Assembly (NCBI RefSeq): GCF_004514475.2
Contig: NZ_MYFO02000003.1
Coordinates: 124,001-188,000, forward strand
Length of the DNA stretch: 64,000 nucleotides
Direction of reading: 5' to 3'
Origin: Paenibacillus athensensis
GTDB taxonomy: Bacteria; Bacillota; Bacilli; Paenibacillales; NBRC-103111
Shown here: positions 36,401 to 44,663 of the stretch, in pieces
How positions within the stretch are numbered: the first letter of the stretch is position 1
Layout of the letters: the number at the start of each line of letters is the position of its first letter
Translations under genes and position numbers: made by a program
The notes under the pieces: model-generated
Seen by the model: the letters and a program-made list of their open reading frames with translations, nothing else
What the model was told of the DNA's origin: nothing
Databases searched by the model: none

Positions 36401-37387
36401 CTATTCCGCTAACGTCACCGACTCAAAGCTGTAGCCGTCGATGAATACGCCGTCCACCCACACCTTGCTGCCTTCCTTGATCGAATCGGTGTCGATCAGC
36501 GCGCTGCTGCTGAGCGTCAGCGTCTGGCCTTCGGCGGTTTCGATCGTCAGGTAGTGGACGGGATACGTGTAGGTGCTGCCGTCCGGAGCTGTTGCCGATT
36601 GCTCCTCCGTGACGAGCTTCTTGACCGTAACTTCAGCGTAAGGCACGCCCACGCTCACATGTCCGGCCGTACCATCGTCGTTGAGGGTGATCAGCGCGGT
36701 AATGCCGTCATGGAAAGCGGTTTTGTAATAAGCGCCGTCCACCGTATAGTCGCCGGGGAAGGCAATCGTGGCATCGTCGGCGATTTCGATGTCTTGCGTC
36801 GAGCCGTCCTCCAGCGCTACAGTCAGCTTGCCGGTCGCTTTGTCGGCTTTGGTTACGAGCCCGTACACCTGATTCGCTTCCGTTTCCATCGGCGGCACGT
36901 TCACGCGCACGCCGTCCTTGGTTTCAACGACGCCTTGCTCCTCGACGACGACCGTGCCTGTGGCCGCATCGTAGCCGACGGTATTGCCAAGCGCTTCGGC
37001 TACTGCGCGAGCGGGAAGGAACACGCGGGAATCCTGGGAGACGACCTGTTGGGCCGGCACCTCCAGCTCTTTGAACAGCTCGCCGTTGACATAAATATTT
37101 TTGTCGCCTACCGCCAGCTTCACCGTGAAGTCGTCCAGCTTGATCGTCACCGATTTCTCGCTGCCATTCCAGATGATGTGCTCATCGTCATTCGGTACGC
37201 CAAGTGCGATCAGCAGGTCGCGAAGCGGCATCAGGCTGCTGCCGTTTTCAATAAACGGCGTGCCGTATTGGAAATCGACGGCTGCTCCTTTCACTTTCAT
37301 TTTTAGCGTTGCGGCGCTTGCCGAGCCTGCGACAAGAGCAGCCGTCAATACGGCGCTTGCGGCCAGCAGCATCAATCTTTTTTTCAT
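36401..37387 (-). CDS. Secreted copper amine oxidase N-terminal-domain protein
   Basis: 328 residues. The start at 37387 (MKKRLMLLAAS, SD GGGGAG) gives a clean signal peptide ending 'GSASA' near residue 26; a longer frame upstream does not fit. Residues about 35-150 match the Cu_amine_oxidN1 pattern ('FIENGSSLMPLRDLL', 'VTIKLDDFTVKLAVGDKNIYVNGE', 'DSRVFLPARAVAEALG'). This wall-associated domain is very common in Paenibacillus and has no oxidase activity by itself. The C-terminal half has two beta-rich units and no recognisable catalytic site. Divergent from the HprK paralogue across 193 bp. Confidence 0.85.
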   Translation of the reverse strand: MKKRLMLLAASAVLTAALVAGSASAATLKMKVKGAAVDFQYGTPFIENGSSLMPLRDLLIALGVPNDDEHIIWNGSEKSVTIKLDDFTVKLAVGDKNIYVNGELFKELEVPAQQVVSQDSRVFLPARAVAEALGNTVGYDAATGTVVVEEQGVVETKDGVRVNVPPMETEANQVYGLVTKADKATGKLTVALEDGSTQDIEIADDATIAFPGDYTVDGAYYKTAFHDGITALITLNDDGTAGHVSVGVPYAEVTVKKLVTEEQSATAPDGSTYTYPVHYLTIETAEGQTLTLSSSALIDTDSIKEGSKVWVDGVFIDGYSFESVTLAE

Positions 37388-37580
37388 TTTCCCATTCTCC
37401 CCTTTGTTTATAAAAGATAAAGTCTCCATGTTTGCTGGATTATGTATTCGTCGCAGCCGCGGGCAATCCTTCTTCCTGTCGCTGCAATCATGGAAAAAGG
37501 GGATTTTCGCCTGCCTAGCGAATCTTATGTATGAACAATCAGAGGTATGCCCGCGTTGGCTGCAAGGGAGGAAGCTTTCG

Positions 37581-38492
37581 TTGAAGATAACGACTGTACA
37601 CGATTTGATCAACCGTTTTTCGCTGGAGGTGCTGGCGGGCTCCGCGCGTCTGGATACGCCGATTACCCGTTCGCGGGCGCACCGGCCCGGACTGGAATTC
37701 GTCGGGTATTTCGACTTTTTCCCGTTAGCGCATGTGCAGGTGCTAGGCCGCAAGGAAATTACGTATTTGCACAAGCTGACGGAGGAGGAGCGCAACGACC
37801 GGATCGGCAATATTGTGAAATACCATCCCCCGTGCTTCATTGTGACCCGCGATCAGGAGGGGCTTAAATATTTGACCAAATACTGCGAAGAAGAAGGTAT
37901 CCCGCTGCTGCGCACGAGCGAGCCGACCTCGCGTTTTCTGGAGCTGGTCGATGCGTATTTGTCGAAGGCGTTAGCTCCGGAAATTGCTGTGCACGGCGTG
38001 TGCGTCAATGTGTCGGGCATCGGCATTTTACTGCGCGGGAAGTCGGGTGTGGGCAAAAGTGAAACGGCGCATACGCTGATCCGCCGGGGGCATCGGCTGG
38101 TCGCCGACGATCTGGTCGTGCTCAAGAAAACCGGCCCCGAGACGCTGCTGGGCACGCACGACGGCAAAACGAAGGAATTTCTCGCGCTGCGCAGCATCGG
38201 TTTGGTCAACGTCTCCCGTCTCTACGGGCGCAAAGCGTTTCAGGACGAGACGCGCATCGTGCTCGATATCGAGCTGACCAAATGGCAGGATAACGCGCTG
38301 AACAACGAGCTGGAGCTGGAGCCCAAATTCACCGAATATATGGACGTGCGCATTCCGCATATCGAAATCCAGCTGCAGCCGGGGCGCGATGTGGCCGGGC
38401 TGGTGGAAGCCGCCGCCAATAACTGGTACCTGCGCCAGCAGGGGTATAGCGCCGCCGAGGACTTTATGAAGCGAATTGTCGAGGAATCATAA
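37581..38492 (+). CDS. HPr kinase/phosphorylase paralogue (divergent)
   Basis: 303 residues from a TTG with the SD GGGAGG; the open frame extends upstream through the promoter region. The whole length resembles HprK: the N-domain ('RPGLEFVGYFDFFPLAHVQVLG'), H138 in 'AVHGV', P-loop GKSGVGKS (153-160), D176-D177 in 'LVADDLV', and the C-terminal 'PGRD'. The catalytic-loop signature EIRGLG is 'ALRSIG': the conserved Glu is Ala (residue 202) and the Gly is Ser. Canonical hprK usually lies next to lgt; this copy does not. It may phosphorylate a different target or have lost phosphorylase activity. It lies 149 bp before three papain-fold paralogues, and the first promoter of that set starts just after its stop. 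Confidence 0.85.
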   Translation: MKITTVHDLINRFSLEVLAGSARLDTPITRSRAHRPGLEFVGYFDFFPLAHVQVLGRKEITYLHKLTEEERNDRIGNIVKYHPPCFIVTRDQEGLKYLTKYCEEEGIPLLRTSEPTSRFLELVDAYLSKALAPEIAVHGVCVNVSGIGILLRGKSGVGKSETAHTLIRRGHRLVADDLVVLKKTGPETLLGTHDGKTKEFLALRSIGLVNVSRLYGRKAFQDETRIVLDIELTKWQDNALNNELELEPKFTEYMDVRIPHIEIQLQPGRDVAGLVEAAANNWYLRQQGYSAAEDFMKRIVEES

Positions 38493-38505
38493 AGTGGAGA
38501 TTGGA

Positions 38506-38515
38506 AAAACGTTTT
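38506..38515. promoter_or_regulatory. AAAACGTTTT site upstream of papain-fold gene 1
   Basis: 10-bp palindrome, 4 bp before the -35 box at 38520, in the same position as the site ahead of the cellulase promoter. Confidence 0.45.
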
Positions 38516-38519
38516 CATA

Positions 38520-38548
38520 TTTACATAATAAACCATTCCCTCTATATT
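38520..38548 (+). promoter_or_regulatory. Promoter of papain-fold gene 1
   Basis: TTTACA (38520-38525), 17-bp spacer ending in ACCATTCCCTC, TATATT (38543-38548). Spacer and flanks match the promoters at 41199 and, more loosely, 39793. Confidence 0.75.
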
Positions 38549-38641
38549 AAAAGAATCCGGGCTTGCGCCGGGCGCCGGACAGCTCCCGGACGTCCGGCGT
38601 CGCTGCGTCGGGACTTGTTTTCAAGGAGAAGGGGGATCGGG

Positions 38642-39736
38642 ATGAACGGAAATTTGTCCAAGGAATATTATGTGGGCCATGACGGCGTATTTAACGACTT
38701 TGCTCCGCTGCTGAATTGCTTTCAAGCTGCTCTTTATTTCAGTCTGAAGGCGAAGAAGGGGCTGGACAAGCCCTTTGAGCTGTTTGTGCAGGACCCGTCT
38801 TATGGTCTGGACACCGACCCGGACGGCAGGTACCGGGAGATTCGCAACGTACAGGGATGGAAGTGCTTCGAGGTATTCCAGACGCATGACGTCAAAGGCC
38901 GGGGCGCAGCCACGCTCGCTGAAATCGAAGCGCTGCTCGATCAGGGTGATCTGGTTATTTTTGAAACGTTCCTGAACCGTGTCCCGCATATGAAGGATTT
39001 CCTTGCGCTTGATTTTCCGTTCGACCCAACGCGGCACAATACGCCGCATAATCATATTTTTGTTGCCGTCGACTACTCGGATACCCATCTGTACTATCTG
39101 GAATCGCCGGCGCTGCTGAATGCGGCGCATGTGCCCTACGAGAACAGCAGGTGCGTGGGGATGATTGAAAAAAGCGTGCTGCATCACGCCATCGACTGCT
39201 TCCTGAACTATCGCCGGCTGGAGATCAAGGATGCCGGGCTCGCCGAAGATAACAAGCGGCGCCGGGTAGTGGCGGCCATGCGCTCGCTGATTGGCAACAT
39301 CGGCAGGCCGGTGCTGGAGACGCCGACATACACGCGTCACTACGGCACCGACGGCCTTGACCGGCTGATCGCTTGCTGCCGCAGCGGGGAGTTCGTCTTC
39401 AGCCGCCCCTCTTCGATTCACCAATCAAGCGAAGGCGATGTGCTGGAATGGAAGCTGTCCAACACCCGGCAGCAAAAAAGCGTGCTTTATCACTGCATCG
39501 AGGCTCACCCGGAGCTGTTTGGCGCTTACGGCCCCGCGCTGCTGGAACGCATGCGCGCTTCGATCGAGCTGTGGCAGATGACGATGAGCAAGCTGCGGCT
39601 GATGAAGCTCAGGCGGCAGGACGATACGGCGGCGCTGCAGGAGCTGCTGCTGCGCATGAAGGACAGTGAGCTGCGCTTTCAGGAAGAAGCTGTGCGCTGG
39701 CACGCCCGGACGGAGGCCGGCTTGCCTGCGGGTTAA
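38642..39736 (+). CDS. Papain-fold (BtrH_N/C39-like) protein, paralogue 1
   Basis: 364 residues from the ATG at 38642 (SD AAGGAGAAGGGGG). First of three tandem paralogues. Residues about 20-200 have the layout of papain-like BtrH_N/C39 domains: a Cys at a helix start (C26 in 'LLNCFQAALYF'), the segment 'IEALLDQGDLVIFETF' where such proteins have 'Lxxgxpvl', and a His before a beta hairpin (H138 in 'HNHIFVAVDYSDTHLYYLE'). This His-then-'DYSD' arrangement is where the family has H...GYDD. The C-terminal 150 residues are helical and charged. No signal peptide or membrane helix. BtrH itself transfers acyl groups from a carrier protein; peptidase relatives also exist, so the chemistry is open. Family assignment by eye. 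Confidence 0.8.
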   Translation: MNGNLSKEYYVGHDGVFNDFAPLLNCFQAALYFSLKAKKGLDKPFELFVQDPSYGLDTDPDGRYREIRNVQGWKCFEVFQTHDVKGRGAATLAEIEALLDQGDLVIFETFLNRVPHMKDFLALDFPFDPTRHNTPHNHIFVAVDYSDTHLYYLESPALLNAAHVPYENSRCVGMIEKSVLHHAIDCFLNYRRLEIKDAGLAEDNKRRRVVAAMRSLIGNIGRPVLETPTYTRHYGTDGLDRLIACCRSGEFVFSRPSSIHQSSEGDVLEWKLSNTRQQKSVLYHCIEAHPELFGAYGPALLERMRASIELWQMTMSKLRLMKLRRQDDTAALQELLLRMKDSELRFQEEAVRWHARTEAGLPAG

Positions 39737-39738
39737 GT

Positions 39739-39763
39739 CGCGCCGCTCGGCGCGTTTTTTTTT
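39739..39763 (+). terminator. Rho-independent terminator after papain-fold gene 1
   Basis: CGCGCC (39739-39744), loop GCTC, GGCGCG (39749-39754), nine T (39755-39763). It starts two bases after the stop codon. Confidence 0.85.
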
Positions 39764-39792
39764 GCGAAATAGAAAAAAGGATAAAAATGACA

Positions 39793-39821
39793 TATGTACA
39801 AATGAAAATCCTCTCTTTATC
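39793..39821 (+). promoter_or_regulatory. Promoter of papain-fold gene 2
   Basis: TGTACA, 17-bp spacer (ending TCCTCTCTT), TATCAT, about 95 bp upstream of the ATG. It is the same layout as promoters 1 and 3 but the most diverged copy. Confidence 0.5.
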
Positions 39822-39915
39822 ATGAGAGTCAGGGGGCACTCGGTTGTGCGGAGGAGCGGGACCGCCGGACCGCCGCTGCTGCTGTCCAAATCAATCGTGA
39901 CGAAGGGGGATTGGG

Positions 39916-41010
39916 ATGAACGGAAACTTGGCCAAGGAATATTATGTGCGACACAATGGGGTGTTTGATGATTTTGTTGCCCAGCTCAATTGCTTTCAAA
40001 CGGCTTTATATTTTGTTTTGAAAAACAAAACAAGCGTGGAGACGCCCTGCGAGCTTTTTGTACAGGACCCGTCTTACGGTCTGGAGCTTGACTGTGAGGG
40101 GCGCTTTCGGCAGCTGCGGCTGACGGAGTCGTGGCAGTGCTTTGAGGTGTTCCAGACGCATGACTTTAAGGGGCGTGGCCCGCAGACGCTGGCGGAGATT
40201 GAAGCGCTGCTTGATGCGGGGGAGATGGTGTTGTTCGAAACTTTTCTGAACCGGCTGCCGCATATGACAGGGTATATCGCGCTGGATTTTCCTTTTGAAC
40301 CGGCCAAACACGATCTGGCGAACAATCATATTTTTGTGGCCTTGGCCCACACCGACACGCATCTTTATTATACGGAGGCTCCGATTCTGCTTAATGCCAA
40401 TCACGTACCTTATCTGAACCGTCGGGATATCGGCATGATTGACAAAACCGTGCTGCACCATGCGACGGACTGCTTTCTTCATTATCGCCGCGTGGAAATC
40501 AAGGAAGAGGGGCTGCTCCTCAGCCGCCATCTGCGGGTAACCGATGCGATTCGCTCGATGCTGGCCAATGCGACGCGTCCCAAACAGTCACTTCCTGATG
40601 GGGGGACGCTTTATTATGGGGCTGATGCGCTGGACAAGCTGGCGGAATGCTGCCGCAGCGGCGCTTTTGTCATGAACCGGCGTTCGATGGGGTACGAAAG
40701 CAAGGAGGGCGAGGTGCTGGAGTGGCGGGCCAGTCTCATCCGCCAGCAGAAGACGATGCTTTACCGCTGTCTGGAACGCAACCCCGAGCTGTTCGGTAGC
40801 GATGCGGTTGAGCTGTCGGATACGCTGAAGCGTTCGGCAGACGTCTGGCAGGCGGCGCTAAGCAGGATGCGGCTGATGTTGTTGAAGCAGCAGGACGACA
40901 CGACGGCGCTGCAAGCTTTGCTGATGAAGATGAAAGAGTGCGACCAGCGTTTTCTGGAGGCTGCTGCGCGCTGGTACGCCCGTTCGGGGGCGGAACTGGG
41001 AGTCGGTTAG
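39916..41010 (+). CDS. Papain-fold (BtrH_N/C39-like) protein, paralogue 2
   Basis: 364 residues; SD GGGGG eight bases before the ATG. By hand alignment about 45 of the first 60 residues match paralogue 3. The putative Cys (C26 in 'QLNCFQTALYF') and His ('NNHIFVALAHTD') are kept. The Asp-containing turn after the His reads 'AHTD' instead of 'DYSD/GYSD'. The C-terminal helical half includes 'VLEWRASLIRQQKTMLYRCLE', aligned with 'VLEWKLxNxRQQK' in the other two. Same direction, own promoter. No terminator is evident after it. Likely arose by tandem duplication; function shared or diversified. Confidence 0.8.
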   Translation: MNGNLAKEYYVRHNGVFDDFVAQLNCFQTALYFVLKNKTSVETPCELFVQDPSYGLELDCEGRFRQLRLTESWQCFEVFQTHDFKGRGPQTLAEIEALLDAGEMVLFETFLNRLPHMTGYIALDFPFEPAKHDLANNHIFVALAHTDTHLYYTEAPILLNANHVPYLNRRDIGMIDKTVLHHATDCFLHYRRVEIKEEGLLLSRHLRVTDAIRSMLANATRPKQSLPDGGTLYYGADALDKLAECCRSGAFVMNRRSMGYESKEGEVLEWRASLIRQQKTMLYRCLERNPELFGSDAVELSDTLKRSADVWQAALSRMRLMLLKQQDDTTALQALLMKMKECDQRFLEAAARWYARSGAELGVG

Positions 41011-41318
41011 GAAGATGGCTTTTCCACGGTGCGAGCGGCTTGTTTGCGGCATTTCTGTCGTGTAAATCCAACAAGCAATTGGGGGGAACGGGGACGTTGG
41101 CGCGGTTATCCAGCAGCTCCCTCCTCCCTTATCGCGTTAATTTTTAATTTTCTGATAAAATACGGTTCGTTTCCCTCTTTCGACAAGCTCCGGCATATTT
41201 ACAAAAACAACCACTCCCTCTATGATTAAAAGCAAACGGGCGGACAAGTCCGCTGCAAGCCGGGAGGAGGTCGTGAACGCCGCTGTTGTCCACATTACAC
41301 AAAAAAGAGGGGATTGGG
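41011..41318. other. Intergenic region between papain-fold genes 2 and 3
   Basis: 308 bp. It contains the promoter of gene 3 (41199-41227) and no supportable gene. A 70-residue frame across it has no SD. Confidence 0.5.
41199..41227 (+). promoter_or_regulatory. Promoter of papain-fold gene 3
   Basis: TTTACA, 17-bp spacer ending in ACCACTCCCTC, TATGAT, followed by TAAAAG. Nearly identical to the promoter of gene 1 from the GCATATTTACA/TCATATTTACA flank to the AAAAG after the -10. Confidence 0.75.
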
Positions 41319-42404
41319 ATGAACGCGAATTTATCGAAGGAATATTATGTGCGTCACGATGGGGTTTTTGATGATTTTGTCCCGCAGTTGAATTGTTTTC
41401 AAGCGGCCTTATATTTTGTGTTGAGAGCCAAAACGGGCATGAGCAGGCCATACGAGCTTTTTGTGCAGGACCCGTCCTATTGCTTGAATCTGGACGCCGA
41501 GGGGCGGTATCGGGAGCTGCGGCTCGCCGAGCGGTGGCAGTGCTTCGAGGTGTTTCAGACGCATGACGTCAAGGGGCAGGGCGATGCGACGATGGCGGAA
41601 ATCGAAGCGATGCTGGATGCGGGAGATATCGTGATTTTTGAAACGTTCCTGAACCGGGTGCCGCATATGAGAGATTTCCTTGCGCTGGACTTCCCGTTCC
41701 AGCCGGAGATGCACAATACGCCGCATAATCATATTTTTGTCGCGTTGGGTTATTCGGATACGCATCTTTATTATGTGGAAGCGCCGTTCCTGCTCAACGC
41801 CAATCACGTGCCGTACAATAACAGCCCGTGTGTCGGCATGATCGAGAAATCGGTGCTGCGTCATGCGACCGACTGTTTCCTGAATTACCGCCGTGTGGAG
41901 ATCAAGGAAGATGGGCTGCGCCAGAACCTGCAGACCAGGGTGGTGAATGCGATCCGTTCGCTGCTGGACAACGCCGTGCGGCCCGTAAAGGAGTCGCCGG
42001 AGGGCGTTATCTATTATGGAGCCGAAGCGATCGACCAGTTGGTGGAATGCTGCCGCAACGGCGCGTTTGCGATGAAACGGTCTTCCACGCTGTACCAGAC
42101 GAGCGAAGGCGAGGTGCTGGAATGGAAGCTGGGCAACGTCCGCCAGCAGAAAACGCTTTTGCATTGGTCGATTGAAAAAAATCAGGAGCTGTTCGGCGAT
42201 TATGCTCCCGGTCTGTTGAAGTCGCTCAAGGAAACGCTGGATGCGTGCCAGATGACGGCGAGCAAGCTGCGGCTCATGCTGCTCAAAAAGCAAGAGGACA
42301 CGACGGCGGTGCAAGGCATGCTGCTGCGCATGAAGGAAGGCGATTTGCGCTTCCAGGAGCTGGCCGAACGCTGGTACGCGCTGGCCGGTGCGACCGCTGT
42401 CTGA
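41319..42404 (+). CDS. Papain-fold (BtrH_N/C39-like) protein, paralogue 3
   Basis: 361 residues from the ATG at 41319 (SD AGAGGGG). About 44 of the first 60 residues match paralogue 1. C26 ('QLNCFQAALYF') and the His of 'HNHIFVALGYSD' are conserved; here the turn after the His is closest to the family's GYDD. The helical C-terminus keeps 'VLEWKLGNVRQQKTLL' and the final 'LLLRMKEGDLRFQE' like paralogue 1. Own promoter upstream and a strong bidirectional terminator immediately after, shared with the convergent spore-enzyme gene. Confidence 0.8.
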   Translation: MNANLSKEYYVRHDGVFDDFVPQLNCFQAALYFVLRAKTGMSRPYELFVQDPSYCLNLDAEGRYRELRLAERWQCFEVFQTHDVKGQGDATMAEIEAMLDAGDIVIFETFLNRVPHMRDFLALDFPFQPEMHNTPHNHIFVALGYSDTHLYYVEAPFLLNANHVPYNNSPCVGMIEKSVLRHATDCFLNYRRVEIKEDGLRQNLQTRVVNAIRSLLDNAVRPVKESPEGVIYYGAEAIDQLVECCRNGAFAMKRSSTLYQTSEGEVLEWKLGNVRQQKTLLHWSIEKNQELFGDYAPGLLKSLKETLDACQMTASKLRLMLLKKQEDTTAVQGMLLRMKEGDLRFQELAERWYALAGATAV

Positions 42405-42405
42405 A

Positions 42406-42449
42406 CAAAAAAGCCCCGTGCGGCCTGATTGGCCGTCGCGGGGCTTTTG
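42406..42449. terminator. Bidirectional terminator
   Basis: AAAAAAGCCCCG with CGGGGCTTTT and an inner GGCC/GGCC pairing. It lies between convergent paralogue 3 and the LysM-GH18 gene. Confidence 0.85.
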
Positions 42450-42477
42450 CTATGCGGCGCGGCGGGAGCGCCGGCTG

Positions 42478-43764
42478 TTATTTTTTGACCACATTGAAGT
42501 TGTCGTCGATGAGCAGCCAGTTTTGCGGGAAGGCAAGGCCCAGCTTCCAGTAGCTGATGCCGCGCAGTCCCAGCTCCTTGAGCAGATCGAATTTGGCTTG
42601 AATGGAGCGGGCGTCTTCGAACCAGACGACGTGCTCGCGGCCATCTTCGTCCCAGTAGTGGAAATTGGGCGCTTGCGCCGTGTAGTCGTACATGATTTGC
42701 GCGTGGTACTTCCGGGCCAAGCCGATGGCTGCTTGCGGACTGACTGCCTTGGCGTAGGCGCCGCCCGGCTTGTAGGGCAGCGTCCAATCGTAGCCGTAGA
42801 GGTTTTGCCCCATCATGATTTTGGAAGCGGGCATTTCGCTCAGCGCGTATTGCAGCACCCGGCGCACCGGACCGATCGGCGAGACGGCCATAGGCGGACC
42901 GCCGCTGTAGCCCCATTCATACGTCATGATAATGACAAAATCGACAATTTCGCCGTGCGCCTTGTAGTCGTGGGCCGAATACCATTCGCCGGACTGGGCG
43001 GCGCTGGTTTTGGGCGCAAGCGCAGTCGAGATCAGGTAGCCCTTCTCGTGGATGCGGGCGGCGGCTTTGCGCAAGAAGCTGTTGTAGGCTTCGCGGTCGG
43101 CGGGCAGCAGGTGCTCGATATCGAAATGAATGTCGCGGAAGCCGAGCCGTTCGGCGGTGGCCAGGATGTTATCGAGCAATTTGTTCTGCAGCGCTTCGTC
43201 GCTGAGGATCAAGTGGCCGAGATCGGCACTGAACTGATCGTTCTCCAGATTGGTGACGACCATCATCAGGGTGACGCCGGATTGTGCGGCGATGGCGCGC
43301 AGATCGTCGAGCGGAGGCGGAGCCAGCGTACCGTCGCGTTGAATGCGGAAGCTGAACGGAGCCAGATACGTCAAATGGGGCGCGGCTTCCCGGGCGCTGT
43401 TCGCCAGCGCCGGCGAGACGGCTCCGCCCCGCGGCTCGATGTAGGCGTTCACCTCGGCGGCACGTTTCGGCTTCGGTGGCAGATACAGCCGCTGGCCGAC
43501 ATTCAGCGGTTTGGCCGCGTCGATGCCGTTCACCTCGGCCAATGTGGCGACGGGGACGCCGGTTTTACGGGAAATCAGGTACAGGCTGTCGCCCGGCTGT
43601 ACCCAATAATAGGAACCCGCCACCGGCACGACAAGTGCCTGTCCGATGACGAGCGTCTGCTGCGGGTCGATCCGATTGGCTTCGGCGATGGCCGACCAGT
43701 CGATTCCGTAAGCTTGAGCAATGCTGTAAAGCGATTGTCCGCGTTGGACAACGTGAATTTGCAT
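42478..43764 (-). CDS. sleL: LysM-GH18 spore cortex-lytic/germination enzyme (SleL/YaaH type)
   Basis: 428 residues, the size of Bacillus YaaH/SleL. Two N-terminal LysM motifs (about 3-47 and 53-97, 'HVVQRGQSLYSIAQAYG' and 'YWVQPGDSLYLISRKTG') bind peptidoglycan. The GH18 barrel (about 110-425) has the DxxDxE signature in 'DIHFDIEHL' with catalytic E217. Family members act as N-acetylglucosaminidases on cortex fragments during spore germination. There is no signal peptide, as is usual for forespore or mother-cell-made spore enzymes. The start at 43764 has the SD GGGAGAG. It supports a spore-forming host. Confidence 0.88.
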   Translation of the reverse strand: MQIHVVQRGQSLYSIAQAYGIDWSAIAEANRIDPQQTLVIGQALVVPVAGSYYWVQPGDSLYLISRKTGVPVATLAEVNGIDAAKPLNVGQRLYLPPKPKRAAEVNAYIEPRGGAVSPALANSAREAAPHLTYLAPFSFRIQRDGTLAPPPLDDLRAIAAQSGVTLMMVVTNLENDQFSADLGHLILSDEALQNKLLDNILATAERLGFRDIHFDIEHLLPADREAYNSFLRKAAARIHEKGYLISTALAPKTSAAQSGEWYSAHDYKAHGEIVDFVIIMTYEWGYSGGPPMAVSPIGPVRRVLQYALSEMPASKIMMGQNLYGYDWTLPYKPGGAYAKAVSPQAAIGLARKYHAQIMYDYTAQAPNFHYWDEDGREHVVWFEDARSIQAKFDLLKELGLRGISYWKLGLAFPQNWLLIDDNFNVVKK

Positions 43765-43922
43765 ACGTATTCTCTCCCTTGAGATCATCTGCTACACGAT
43801 ATGCAGCGGACGGCAATAGGTGTCTGTCCCGAACATCCGTTTCTGGCTGGTCCGGGGAGGAAGCGCGAGCGGGCTGCTATCCATCGGGGACTAACGGTTG
43901 TTCACCGATCTTTTAGGAGGAG

Positions 43923-43942
43923 GTACTAAGAGAAGATAGTAC
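43923..43942. promoter_or_regulatory. Inverted repeat upstream of the YiaAB gene
   Basis: GGTACTA and its arm TAGTACT are separated by 8 bases, about 90 bp upstream of the ATG at 44030 and just before a TATATGCT sequence that could act as -10. Possibly an operator; weak. Confidence 0.3.
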
Positions 43943-44029
43943 TTTTTCGCCGGCTTCGGCTCTTATATGCTAGAGACATCAAGAGCGAGCGGCGCAGCAA
44001 GCCGCAGCAGCTACAGGAGGACGATTCCG

Positions 44030-44482
44030 ATGAGAACCTATCCAATGAAACGCAATACAGCCGCTTTTACCTTTATGACGTGGGCTTCCTTTCTTTCCGC
44101 GATGCTGGCGATGTTTATCGGTATTTATACGCTGGAGGAGTCGCTGAGCGTCAAGGGCTATTACGCGGTCTGCGCGCTGTTCCTGACTATGGCGTCGTTT
44201 GTTTTGCAAAAGGTGGTTCGCGATAACCAGGAGGACCGCGAGGAGGCAAGAAAGCGGAATACGGCCGCCTTCACGTTCCTGGCTTGGGCAGCGTTCGTCT
44301 GCGCTTTCCTCGGCATGTTCATCGGGGTCGTCAACCTGGAGCAGCCGCTGTCGGTAAAAGGTTATTACGCCGTCACGGCGCTGTTCCTGACCATGTCCTC
44401 CTTTGTCCTGCAAAAAACAATTCGTGACAACAATGACGACGAGCATCGCCGGATAGCCGGGGCTGCGGAACCTGTCGAATAA
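44030..44482 (+). CDS. YiaA/YiaB-family membrane protein (two tandem YiaAB domains)
   Basis: 150 residues with four membrane helices in two near-identical halves. Each half starts 'KRNTAAFTF' and contains 'SVKGYYAVxALFLTMxSFVLQKxxRDN' (about 6-66 and 75-137). The YiaAB two-helix domain normally occurs as such a pair. Function unknown in the family. The ATG at 44030 was chosen by AGGAGG eight bases before it. Single gene with a terminator at 44484. Confidence 0.88.
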   Translation: MRTYPMKRNTAAFTFMTWASFLSAMLAMFIGIYTLEESLSVKGYYAVCALFLTMASFVLQKVVRDNQEDREEARKRNTAAFTFLAWAAFVCAFLGMFIGVVNLEQPLSVKGYYAVTALFLTMSSFVLQKTIRDNNDDEHRRIAGAAEPVE

Positions 44483-44483
44483 A

Positions 44484-44508
44484 CGGGGGCCGGGCCCCGC
44501 TTCTTTTT
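44484..44508 (+). terminator. Rho-independent terminator after the YiaAB gene
   Basis: CGGGG (44484-44488) pairs with CCCCG (44495-44499), then CTTCTTTTT. It begins directly after the stop codon. Confidence 0.6.
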
Positions 44509-44663
44509 GTAACAATCCGCGGGTGCGGATGAGCTCGGGAGGCGGATTTGCATACAATTTTTTTGAAGGGATATCTCTAAACGCGAAGGAACGGCCCTGA
44601 TCGATGGCGAAGAAATAGGTCGTAACGTGTCGCTGTTTTTTTGTCCGAACAGGGGGCTTTGGT

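Noticed and set aside
37581-42404. Lasso-peptide cluster
   Set aside because: Although HprK-like kinases occur in such clusters, there is no precursor peptide, asparagine-synthetase-like cyclase, B1/B2 protease pair or exporter here.
38642-42404. Bacteriocin exporter peptidase (C39) genes
   Set aside because: The proteins share the Cys-His layout but lack the ABC transporter and membrane domains, and there are no leader peptides with a double Gly nearby.
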